From NCBI RefSeq assembly GCF_007829955.1, contig NZ_VIWX01000001.1:1736001-1800000 (forward strand): 64,000 bases of DNA. Reading direction: 5' to 3'. Each line of letters begins with the position of its first letter. Position 1 is the stretch's first letter. Shown one piece after another: positions 19,186-26,660 of the stretch. Both the position numbers and the translations under genes were made by a program. This DNA is from Saccharopolyspora dendranthemae (lineage in GTDB: Bacteria > Actinomycetota > Actinomycetes > Mycobacteriales > Pseudonocardiaceae). Under the pieces are notes generated by a model. The model was given only the letters and a program-made list of their open reading frames with translations, searched no databases and had not been told where the DNA came from.

Positions 19186-19947
19186 TCAGGATGTGGAATC
19201 CGCCGCAGAATCCTCGACCTGCGCAGCCTGGACCTGCTCGTTGAGCTGGCGCCAAGCCGCTTCGGCAGCCTTCTGCTCGGCTTCCTTCTTGGTTCGTCCG
19301 TCGCCGCGCCCGTAGGTCTGGCCGCCGACGGACACGAAGGCGCTGAACTCCTTGCGGTGGTCAGGCCCTTCTTCTTCGACGCGGTACTCGGGCACGCCGA
19401 GAGTCGCGGAGGCGGTGAGCTCTTGCAGGCTGGTCTTCCAGTCCAGGCCGGCACCGCGCTGCGGCGCCTCGGCCAGCAACGGCTGGAAGAGCTTGTGCAC
19501 GACTGCGCGCGCGACGTCGATGCCCTCAGCGAGGTACACGGCGCCGAGCACGGCCTCGAGCCCGTCCGCGAGGATGCTCGCCTTGTCACGGCCCCCCGTG
19601 AGCTCCTCACCACGACCGAGCAGCAGGTACTCACCCAGTCCGCCCTCACCGAGCCCGCGGGACACCCCGGCCAGCGCGTGCATGTTGACCACGCTGGCTC
19701 GAAGCTTCGCGAGCTGTCCCTCCGGCAGGTCCGGGTGCTCGTTGTAGAGGTGATCGGTGATCACCAGACCGAGCACCGCGTCGCCGAGGAACTCCAGCCG
19801 CTCGTTCGGCGGCAGACCGCCGTTCTCGTACGCGTACGAGCGGTGGGTGAGGGCAAGGGTGAGCAGCTCGGCGTCCAACTCGACGCCGAGCGCTGCCAAC
19901 AACGGAGCCCTGTCGACCTGACGGGCTCGCGGCTGCTTTCCCCCCAC
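19186..19947 (-). CDS. rnc: Ribonuclease III
   Basis: This 253-residue enzyme cuts double-stranded RNA in rRNA and mRNA maturation. I chose the GTG giving (M)GGKQPRARQ, 14 bp after the rpmF stop; the longer frame runs through rpmF and is not credible. The catalytic signature [16 protein letters not shown] is at about residues 42-57, the second acidic cluster at [18 protein letters not shown], and a double-stranded RNA-binding domain occupies about 160-235 ([16 protein letters not shown] ... [13 protein letters not shown]). It ends the operon yceD-rpmF-rnc. The ribosome-binding site is weak, as expected for a coupled gene. Confidence 0.95.
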   Translation of the reverse strand: MGGKQPRARQVDRAPLLAALGVELDAELLTLALTHRSYAYENGGLPPNERLEFLGDAVLGLVITDHLYNEHPDLPEGQLAKLRASVVNMHALAGVSRGLGEGGLGEYLLLGRGEELTGGRDKASILADGLEAVLGAVYLAEGIDVARAVVHKLFQPLLAEAPQRGAGLDWKTSLQELTASATLGVPEYRVEEEGPDHRKEFSAFVSVGGQTYGRGDGRTKKEAEQKAAEAAWRQLNEQVQAAQVEDSAADSTS

Positions 19948-19961
19948 TACGTGGCCGCCAC

Positions 19962-20144
19962 TCAGGCGGGCTGAACGACCTGACGGCCGTCGTACTGACC
20001 GCAGGCCGGGCAGACGACGTGCGGGAGCTTCTGCTCGCGGCAGGAGCGGTTCGAGCACTCGACCAGCGTCGGCGCCGAGGTCTTCCACGACGAACGGCGG
20101 TGACGGGTGTTGGCCCGGGACATCTTGCGCTTCGGGACGGCCAC
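19962..20144 (-). CDS. rpmF: 50S ribosomal protein L32
   Basis: This 60-residue protein starts [21 protein letters not shown], the normal actinobacterial L32 N terminus. Four cysteines (CSNRSC and CPAC) form the zinc ribbon, so this is the zinc-binding form. It lies 2 bp after the yceD stop; the yceD-rpmF pairing is very widely conserved. Confidence 0.97.
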   Translation of the reverse strand: MAVPKRKMSRANTRHRRSSWKTSAPTLVECSNRSCREQKLPHVVCPACGQYDGRQVVQPA

Positions 20145-20146
20145 GA

Positions 20147-20719
20147 CTACTTCTCCTCTTCGGTACCGCCGAACCGCTCTTGAAGCGCGGCCCAGCGAGG
20201 ATCAATGGTCTCATGCGTGTGCTCGGGGGCGAGTTCGGCCCACTTCACGCCGCACCCGGAGCACAGCCCCTGGCAGTCCGGCGAGCACAACGGTGCCGCG
20301 GGCAGCGACAGCAACATCGCATCCCGCACCACCGGTTCGAGGTCGATCAGGTCGTCGACGACCCGCTCGACCTCGTCGTCATCGGTGCTGGTGTCGGTCG
20401 CGCTGTCCGGGTACGCGAACAGCTCCCGGAGCTCGATCTCGGTCTCCTCGGAGAGCGGATCCAAGCACCGGACGCATTCGCCGGTCAGCCGGGCCGACGC
20501 CGTGCCCGACACCAACACGCCCTCCACCACGGACTCGGCCAGCAGATCGAGGTCCACCGGTTCGCCCTCGGGCACCTTGATCATGTCCAGCCCGAAGCCG
20601 GCGGGCGCCGGGGCCTTGCGCGTGTAGGCACGGCTGCTACCGGCCCGATGGCCGATTTCCCGGGTGTCGATCACCCAAGGGCCGGCTTGCGCAGTGCGCG
20701 GTTCATGGCTCTGAGACAT
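20147..20719 (-). CDS. yceD: YceD/DUF177 family protein
   Basis: This 190-residue protein belongs to the YceD (DUF177) family, which is co-transcribed with rpmF across bacteria and implicated in 23S rRNA or ribosome accumulation. The start chosen is [11 protein letters not shown] at 20719; upstream codons look non-coding. Visible features are [12 protein letters not shown] near residue 90, an acidic stretch ([17 protein letters not shown]) and a C-terminal cysteine cluster [13 protein letters not shown] that probably binds a metal. It is the first gene of the rpmF-rnc operon. Confidence 0.88.
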   Translation of the reverse strand: MSQSHEPRTAQAGPWVIDTREIGHRAGSSRAYTRKAPAPAGFGLDMIKVPEGEPVDLDLLAESVVEGVLVSGTASARLTGECVRCLDPLSEETEIELRELFAYPDSATDTSTDDDEVERVVDDLIDLEPVVRDAMLLSLPAAPLCSPDCQGLCSGCGVKWAELAPEHTHETIDPRWAALQERFGGTEEEK

Positions 20720-20896
20720 CACGAATTTCGGTGCTTGGTGAAATGGGCATTCAGCCGACGCTGGGAAGGTGCCTCGACGAGTCGGGCACTGCACCCCAAG
20801 TCAGCCCTACCAGCCTACGCGACGCCCGCCTGCGAACGACACCAGCCCCTGTTCACAGCGGTTTCGCGCCGGGCCAGCAGGCCGGGAGGACTGCTC

Positions 20897-21625
20897 TCAG
20901 TTGGCGCCCGCCGAGGGCTGCCACTCCTCGTAGTCGAACGGCGCGCCCATCGGGCTGCGGAGCTGCTGCCGTCCCTTGCCGACGGTCCGCAGCGTGCGAC
21001 CGAGCAGGTCCTCGAAGTCGGCCAGGCGGGAGTCGACGTAGGCGTCGCACTCGCTGCGCAGCCGCTCGGCCTCCTCACCGGCCTCCTCGGCGATGCGCTT
21101 GCCCTCCGCGCTGGCCGCCTGCACGACCTCGGTGTCGGTGACCAGGCGGGCCTGCTCGGCCTTGCCTTCGTGCACCGACTGCTCGTAGGCGGCGCGACCG
21201 GCCTGCACCATCCGGTCGGCTTCGGACTGAGCCCGGCTGACGTAGTCCTCGTACTCGCGGCGGCCCGCGGTGACGGTCTGCTCGGCCTGGCCGCGCGCGT
21301 CGGACAGCAGGTGGTCGGCCTGCTCGCGCGCTTCGGCCAGCAGCTGCTCCGCTTCGGCGCGGGCCTCGGCGACGGTGCGCTCCGAGTCGGTGCGGGCCTC
21401 GGCGACGGACTTGTCCGCCTCGGTCTGGGCCTTGGTGACCACCTCGTCGCGGTGGTCCAGCACGTCCTGGGCGTCGTCGAGCTCCTGCGGGATCGCGTCC
21501 CGCACGTCGTCGAGAAGCTCCAGCACGTCACCGCGCGGGACCACACAACCCGAGGTCATGGGGACGCCACGCGCCTCTTCGACGATCGTGACCAGCTCGT
21601 CGAGGGCCTCGAACACCCGGTACAC
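20897..21625 (-). CDS. sepIVA: SepIVA, DivIVA-like septation factor
   Basis: This protein of about 242 residues opens MYRVFEALDELVTIVEEARG, matching from memory M. tuberculosis Rv2927c, named SepIVA and required for septation and polar growth. The GTG at 21625 gives GGGAG a better spacing than the ATG one codon upstream, so I prefer it. After a short N-terminal globular segment (GCVVPRGDVLELLDD) nearly the whole chain is coiled coil with repeated A-x-E-A-x-x-(L/M) heptads. Its place next to yceD-rpmF-rnc is the same as in mycobacteria. It may act with Wag31/DivIVA, which is not in this window. Confidence 0.88.
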   Translation of the reverse strand: MYRVFEALDELVTIVEEARGVPMTSGCVVPRGDVLELLDDVRDAIPQELDDAQDVLDHRDEVVTKAQTEADKSVAEARTDSERTVAEARAEAEQLLAEAREQADHLLSDARGQAEQTVTAGRREYEDYVSRAQSEADRMVQAGRAAYEQSVHEGKAEQARLVTDTEVVQAASAEGKRIAEEAGEEAERLRSECDAYVDSRLADFEDLLGRTLRTVGKGRQQLRSPMGAPFDYEEWQPSAGAN

Positions 21626-21791
21626 CATGATCTCCCTGCAGTCGTTCAGCGCCGCGCCGCTCAAGCATGTCAGAACGCCGCGCGATGCCGATCACGGGCC
21701 GTTCACCTCCACAGTCTGCCTCCGCGAGACCCGTACCCGGGGGAAATCAGCCATCCGCGTGTCAAGCCGCCAACCGAGCGGTCGACGAGAA

Positions 21792-21836
21792 CGAGGGAAC
21801 CTTCCTGCCACCACGAGTGACAGGAAGGTTCCCTCG
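21792..21836. terminator. Hairpin of the GGAAGGTTCCC repeat family
   Basis: A perfect 16-bp inverted repeat (CGAGGGAACCTTCCTG and its complement) with a 13-base loop lies 75 bp after the stop of the secreted ribonuclease and about 165 bp upstream of sepIVA. The same core recurs at 33209, 34589, 49170 and 49258. Confidence 0.7.
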
Positions 21837-21911
21837 CACGCATCGCGCGCTCTCTCTCGTTCACCACCCGAGAACCGGCATCACGGCAGGTCCTCAAGCG
21901 AGACGAGGAGA

Positions 21912-22328
21912 TCAGGCGTTGATGTCGGTGATGGAGAAGCTCTCGTAGTGGTCGTCGGTCCAGAAGAACTCCCCCGCCTCGCCGACGACGAAGCGGCGGG
22001 CGCCGCGGTCGTCGCTGCCGGGGGTCTCGACGGTGTACTCCTTGTAGTACCCGTCCGCGCAGTCGGGCAGGAGCCCTTCGCGGTTGCCGAAGGTCTGGCC
22101 GTCCTCCGGGTACGGGAAGGGGCCGCCGGCCTTGATGAGGTCGACGGTCTCGGCCGCCTCGGGAGGCAGGGACGAGAGCGTGACCGGTTCGAACCCGGCG
22201 GTGTCCCCGCACTCGGCCTGCGCGACGGCAGCCGGGGCGGGAGCGGCGGAGAAGGCACTGGACTGGAAGCCGACGAGCCCCGCCACGGCGAGCAGGGCGG
22301 CCAGCAGGATCTGCACTGACTTCTTCAT
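21912..22328 (-). CDS. Secreted guanyl-specific ribonuclease (RNase Sa/barnase type)
   Basis: This 138-residue preprotein has a signal peptide (MKKSVQILLAALLAVAGLVG ... SAAPA). The mature domain of about 95 residues closely follows Streptomyces RNase Sa: SSLPPEAAETVDLI, GGPFPYPEDGQTFGNREGLLP, YYKEYTVETPG and the C-terminal DDHYESFSITD. The expected catalytic residues are visible: glutamate in YKEYTV, arginine in RGARRF and histidine in DHYESF. The two family cysteines are present only in part (C in AECGD and PDCADG). No barstar-type inhibitor gene is nearby. The start could also be three codons upstream. It is probably an exported nutrient-scavenging or competitive RNase. Confidence 0.87.
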   Translation of the reverse strand: MKKSVQILLAALLAVAGLVGFQSSAFSAAPAPAAVAQAECGDTAGFEPVTLSSLPPEAAETVDLIKAGGPFPYPEDGQTFGNREGLLPDCADGYYKEYTVETPGSDDRGARRFVVGEAGEFFWTDDHYESFSITDINA

Positions 22329-22437
22329 GGCGATCACGCTAACCGCGGCGCGGCGTCAGCCAGCGGAAATGGCGGGAACCCGAAGGAAACGGGACACGAT
22401 CCGCCGAAAACTGCGTGGCCCAGCGGTGTTGCGGAGG

Positions 22438-22920
22438 TTAACCGTTCTCCGCGATGCGCTCGCGCAGCCGCCGCTCGATCTTCGGCGGCAGCAGGTTGGA
22501 GACGTCACCACCGTAGGTAGCGACCTCCTTGACCAGCGAGGACGCCAGGAAGCTGTAGAGCGGGTTGGTCGACATGAACATCGTCTCGACCCCGGACAGC
22601 TGCTGGTTCATCTGGGCCATCTGCAGCTCGTAGTCGAAGTCGCTCACCGCGCGCAGGCCCTTGACAATCGCGCCGATCTCGTTGGCCTTGCAGTAGTCGA
22701 CCAGGAGGCCGTGCCAGGAGTCGATGCGCACGTTCGGCCAGGGGGCCGTGACCTCGCGCAGCATTTCCAGGCGCTCGTCAACGGAGAACAGGCCCTTCTT
22801 GCTCTTGTTGATCAGCACCGCGACCACGACCTCGTCGAACAGGCCGGACGCTCGCTCGATGATGTCCAGATGACCGTTGGTGACGGGGTCGTAAGAGCCT
22901 GGACATACCGCACGCCTCAT
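22438..22920 (-). CDS. coaD: Phosphopantetheine adenylyltransferase
   Basis: This 160-residue enzyme catalyses the penultimate step of coenzyme A synthesis, joining AMP to 4'-phosphopantetheine. The nucleotidyltransferase signature GSYDPVTNGHLDI is at residues 8-20, followed by KGLRAVSDFDYELQMAQMN and the C-terminal SFLASSLVKEVA. Length is typical. It follows rsmD by 54 bp on the same strand, as in M. tuberculosis. Confidence 0.96.
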   Translation of the reverse strand: MRRAVCPGSYDPVTNGHLDIIERASGLFDEVVVAVLINKSKKGLFSVDERLEMLREVTAPWPNVRIDSWHGLLVDYCKANEIGAIVKGLRAVSDFDYELQMAQMNQQLSGVETMFMSTNPLYSFLASSLVKEVATYGGDVSNLLPPKIERRLRERIAENG

Positions 22921-22974
22921 GTGCTGGGACGTTAGCAGCAGGCCGGGCCAACCCCCAGGTCGACGTGGCCTGGC

Positions 22975-23535
22975 TCACCGCTGTTCGATCACGGCCCAGT
23001 GCACCGAGGTGTCCCCGTAGCGCTTCGAACGCAGCGCTTCCAGCGGGTCCGGCCAGTCGGGTTCACCGCTGCGGACCGCGCGTTCGACGATCACCACGCT
23101 GCCCGGCCCGACCCAGCCGTGGGCGACCAACCCGTCCAGCACGCGTTGCAGCAGTTCGGAGGACAGGTCGTAGGGCGGGTCGGCGAGCACGACGTCGAAC
23201 GGCTCGGCGGTCGCGGCGGCGGTCAGCGTCTCGGCCTTGGCCTGCTCCACCCGCACGTCGCGGAAGCCCAAGGCGGTGGCGTTGCGCTTGAGGATCGATG
23301 CCGCGCGGCGGTCGGATTCGACGAACGTCGCGTGGCCGGCGCCCCGTGAGAGGGCTTCCAGCCCGAGAGCCCCGGATCCGCCGTAGAGGTCGAGAACGCG
23401 GAGCCCCTCGATGTCGAGCATCGTCTCCAGCGAGTTGAACAGCGCCTCGCGAACCCGCTCGGAGGTCGGCCTCGTCCCCTTCGGGGGCACTTCCAGCCGT
23501 CGGCCACCCGCACTTCCCGCCACGATCCGCGTCAC
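22975..23535 (-). CDS. rsmD: 16S rRNA (guanine966-N2)-methyltransferase RsmD
   Basis: This protein of about 186 residues methylates G966 of 16S rRNA. The GTG start giving (M)TRIVAGSAGGRRL matches the usual RsmD N terminus; the frame runs on to ATG at 23589 (MAEDPRNTR), which is an alternative. Motifs include PTSERVREALFNSLE, the SAM-binding LDLYGGSGALGLEALSRG, and the catalytic LADPPYD. It is divergent from helD. Confidence 0.93.
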   Translation of the reverse strand: MTRIVAGSAGGRRLEVPPKGTRPTSERVREALFNSLETMLDIEGLRVLDLYGGSGALGLEALSRGAGHATFVESDRRAASILKRNATALGFRDVRVEQAKAETLTAAATAEPFDVVLADPPYDLSSELLQRVLDGLVAHGWVGPGSVVIVERAVRSGEPDWPDPLEALRSKRYGDTSVHWAVIEQR

Positions 23536-23705
23536 CCGGACATCGTCGCGCACCCCTGGTGCGCGGGTGTTCCGCGGGTCCTCCGCCATCGCGCATCTTA
23601 CGCCCGCGGACCAGCCGCGACGGCAGGCGGGAGACGTCGGCCCGCCCGGCGCCGCGCGTAGTCTGTTGGGTCTGTTCACCGCGCAAGACCGGGAGAAAGT
23701 CACAG

Positions 23706-25769
23706 GTGTCCGAAGCATCCGAAAAGCAGGCCGAGATCGCGGTCGAGCAGGAGCACGTGGACCGCGTCTACGCCCGACTCGACGAGCTGCGCTCCGAAGC
23801 CGAGGCGATGCGCGACAAGAGCTACGAGTACGGCCGGGAGGCCACGCCCGAGGCGCTCAACGAGCGGGACGTGATGCTGCACCACGCCAACCGGACCTTG
23901 CAGGCGCTCAACGCCGAGTCCGAGGGCCTGGTGTTCGGCCGCCTGGACCTGGGCACCGGCGACGCCGTGCACATCGGCCGGCTGGGCATCCGCGACCAGC
24001 GCTTCGACAACTTGCTGGTGGACTGGCGCGCCCCGCTGGCCGCCGCCTTCTACCAGGCCACTCCCGAGCACCCGCAGGACGTGATCCGGCGCCGGGTGAT
24101 CCGCTGCTCGCGCGAGCAGGTGATCGACGTCTCCGACGACCTGCTGGCACCGGACTCGGCTCCGTCGGACATGCGGGTGATCGGCGACGGCGCGCTGATG
24201 GCGGCGCTGACCCGCTCGCGCGGCGAGACGATGCGCAACATCGTGGCCACCATCCAGAAGGAGCAGGACGAGGCGATCCGGGCACCGGAGAGCGGCGTCA
24301 CCGAGATCACCGGCGGTCCCGGCACCGGCAAGACCGCTGTCGCGCTGCACCGCGCCGCCTACCTGCTCTACCGGGAGCAGCGGCGGCTCGGCGGGCCGGG
24401 CGTGCTGGTCATCGGTCCGTCACCGGTGTTCATGAGCTACATCTCGCGGGTGCTGCCGTCGATGGGCGAGCACAACGTGGAGCTGCGCGCGCTCGGCGAG
24501 GTGCTCGACGGCCTCGGCACCTCGAACATCGACGATCCGCGCACCGCCGAGGTCAAGGGTTCCTCGCGGATGGTCAAGGTGCTGCGCCGCGCGCTGCGCC
24601 TGGCGCCACCGGACGCTCCCGACTCGTTCAAGCTGTACTACCGGGGCGCGGTGCTCAAGCTGGAGGCCGACGAGCTCAAGCGCATCCGCCGCAACCTGCA
24701 CAACAAGGGCGGCCAGCCGAACAAGACTCGGATGAAGGCCGCCGATGCGCTGCTGGAAGCGCTGTGGCAGCAGGCCAGGGGCTTGGCGGGCGATGATTTC
24801 CAACCGGATCGGGACCGGCTGATCAGCGAGATCGGCGAGCGCATCGAGTTCCACCGGTTCCTGGTCGCCTGGTGGCCCGCGCTGTACCCGATGCAGGTGC
24901 TGCGCTGGCTGTCGGATCCGGAGCGGCTGGCCGGCGCGGCGCGACGGCTGCTGGCCGCCGAGGAGGTCGACGTGCTGGCCAAGTCGTGGGCGTCGATCGC
25001 CGAGTCGTCGGGGTCGGACTGGACGGTCGCCGACGTCGCGCTGATCGACGAGCTGCGCATGCTGATCGGCCCGCCGCCCAAGCGCTCCCGGCGTGCCGAG
25101 CCGGAGGCGGAGCAGCCGCGCCGCGCCGTCAACTACGACGAGTACGCCCACGTGGTCATCGACGAGGCGCAGGACCTCTCCCCGATGCAGTGGCGGATGG
25201 TCGGCCGCCGCGGCAGGCACGCCAGCTGGACGATCGTGGGCGATCCGGTGCAGTCCTCCTGGCCGGACCCGGCCGAAGCCGCGACCGCCCGGGCCGAGGC
25301 GCTGATCGGGCAGCGCAACCACCGCAAGTTCACGCTGCGCACGAACTACCGGAACTCGGCGGAGATCTTCGACTACGCCTCGAACGCGGTGTGCGACCTC
25401 GTCGACCCGGACGACCTGCCGTCGGCCGTGCGCACCACCGGCATCGAACCGGACGTGCGGGAGGCGACCGCCGAGGGGCTCGCCGCGACGACCCGGGAAT
25501 CGGCCCTGGACCTGCTGGAACGTGCCGAGGGCACGATCGGCGTCATCACCACGATGTCGCGCAGGGACGAGGTCCGCGCTTGGCTGTCCGATGTGGACGA
25601 ATCGCGGCTCCGGGTGGTGGGCAGCCTCGATTCCAAGGGCATGGAGTACGACGCCGTCGCCGTGGTCGACCCCGACGGCCTGGCGGCCGAGTCCACGACC
25701 GGACGCAGGGCGCTGTACGTGGCCCTGAGCCGCGCCACCCAGCTCCTCGCGGTGATCAAGCCGAGCTGA
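23706..25769 (+). CDS. helD: HelD-like superfamily 1 ATPase (RNA polymerase recycling factor)
   Basis: This 687-residue protein starts at GTG with GGAGAA eight bases upstream. It has an N-terminal antiparallel coiled coil (about residues 5-70), Walker A GGPGTGKTAVAL near 203, Walker B VIDEAQDLSPMQW near 484, and UvrD-like C-terminal motifs (TNYRNSAEIFDYA, GMEYDAVAVVDP, ALYVALSRAT). This is the layout of actinobacterial HelD proteins, which bind stalled RNA polymerase and release it from nucleic acid; some relatives give rifampicin tolerance. It stands alone and is followed by a 68-bp palindrome. A true DNA helicase role is less likely given the coiled-coil start and domain order. Confidence 0.85.
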   Translation: MSEASEKQAEIAVEQEHVDRVYARLDELRSEAEAMRDKSYEYGREATPEALNERDVMLHHANRTLQALNAESEGLVFGRLDLGTGDAVHIGRLGIRDQRFDNLLVDWRAPLAAAFYQATPEHPQDVIRRRVIRCSREQVIDVSDDLLAPDSAPSDMRVIGDGALMAALTRSRGETMRNIVATIQKEQDEAIRAPESGVTEITGGPGTGKTAVALHRAAYLLYREQRRLGGPGVLVIGPSPVFMSYISRVLPSMGEHNVELRALGEVLDGLGTSNIDDPRTAEVKGSSRMVKVLRRALRLAPPDAPDSFKLYYRGAVLKLEADELKRIRRNLHNKGGQPNKTRMKAADALLEALWQQARGLAGDDFQPDRDRLISEIGERIEFHRFLVAWWPALYPMQVLRWLSDPERLAGAARRLLAAEEVDVLAKSWASIAESSGSDWTVADVALIDELRMLIGPPPKRSRRAEPEAEQPRRAVNYDEYAHVVIDEAQDLSPMQWRMVGRRGRHASWTIVGDPVQSSWPDPAEAATARAEALIGQRNHRKFTLRTNYRNSAEIFDYASNAVCDLVDPDDLPSAVRTTGIEPDVREATAEGLAATTRESALDLLERAEGTIGVITTMSRRDEVRAWLSDVDESRLRVVGSLDSKGMEYDAVAVVDPDGLAAESTTGRRALYVALSRATQLLAVIKPS

Positions 25770-25833
25770 ACGACCGAACTCCGCGAGGGGACGGGCGATC
25801 CACCACGCGCACGAGGCGACCACCGCGGCAATT

Positions 25834-25901
25834 CCCAGTTTTAGTCATAACTGAGCGGACATTTCGGGCATCGAAGGTCCTCGGTTTGGACTAAAACTGG
25901 G
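25834..25901. repeat. 68-bp palindromic repeat, copy 3
   Basis: The outer arms and length are the same as in copies 1 and 2, but the centre reads GGCATCGAAGGTCC. It lies 64 bp past the helD stop and 63 bp from the stop of the convergent secreted-protein gene. Confidence 0.9.
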
Positions 25902-25964
25902 CCCTGCCCGGCCGAGCACCGGTGTCGTCGCGGGACTGGTCAGCAGACGGGTGTGAGCCTGCGG

Positions 25965-26486
25965 CTACTGACCGTCGATCCGGACGAACGCCTGGGCCGA
26001 GGAAGCCCAGCGGTAGTGCTCGGTGTGGCCCTGCCCGGTGTCGAAGTCGTTGATCCACACGGCGATGTCGTGGTGGAACACCTGGAACTCCTCGGGGACC
26101 TGCGTCCACACCGGCGGGCTGACCACGGTTCCGAGCGGATGCGGCGCAGTGCCGCCCGGGTCGGTGGTCATCCCGATCAGCGCCCGCGAAAACTCCGCGT
26201 CCCGCGGCCCGCACTCCATCAGGATCAGGGCGTCCTCGACGCCTTCGCCGGTGACGTCGGCGTAGCCGATCGGCTTGTCCGGGGCGAACCGGTAGACCCG
26301 ATCCCCGGTCTCGCCCGCTCCGTCGGTGAACGAAACCCGCTGCTGCGGGCAGGAACCCACCGGCGGGACGTCGAATTCGGCGTTGCGCCAGTCGACCTGC
26401 TGCACATCGGCCGCAGCAACACCGCCCCCGGCGAGCAGCGCCGCGGCCACCAGCACCCCAGCGCTGGACGCGATCCTTGCGCGCAT
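25965..26486 (-). CDS. Secreted protein of unknown function
   Basis: I do not recognise a family. The 173-residue product has a clear Sec signal peptide (MRARIASSAGVLVAAALLAG, cleavage likely after AAA near residue 26) and a mature part of about 147 residues. Two cysteines (GSCPQQ and MECGPR) could form a disulfide. The segment IGYADVTGEGVEDALILMEC resembles FG-GAP/VCBS-type D-x-T-G-x-G-x-x-D calcium loops, a weak hint of a small beta-rich exported domain. It lies between helD (convergent) and pyc (upstream on the same strand, separated by a strong terminator), so it probably has its own promoter. Confidence 0.75.
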   Translation of the reverse strand: MRARIASSAGVLVAAALLAGGGVAAADVQQVDWRNAEFDVPPVGSCPQQRVSFTDGAGETGDRVYRFAPDKPIGYADVTGEGVEDALILMECGPRDAEFSRALIGMTTDPGGTAPHPLGTVVSPPVWTQVPEEFQVFHHDIAVWINDFDTGQGHTEHYRWASSAQAFVRIDGQ

Positions 26487-26600
26487 GACAACCCCCCATG
26501 TCTCGGTAGTGGCTCATCCGTTCACCGAGAACACGGAGCGCACCGGGACTCCTGTTGCCACGCCTCCCCGCATTCACCGCATCGGGTGAGCAGGTACAAC

Positions 26601-26638
26601 GAAACGGGCCGCCCCTCCGAGGAGGAACGGCCCGTTTC
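26601..26638. terminator. Terminator of pyc
   Basis: An 11-bp arm GAAACGGGCCG pairs with CGGCCCGTTTC, and an inner CCTCC/GGAGG continues the stem. It begins 22 bp after the pyc stop on the minus strand. Confidence 0.8.
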
Positions 26639-26660
26639 GAGGGGTCCGGCGATGTGCGGG

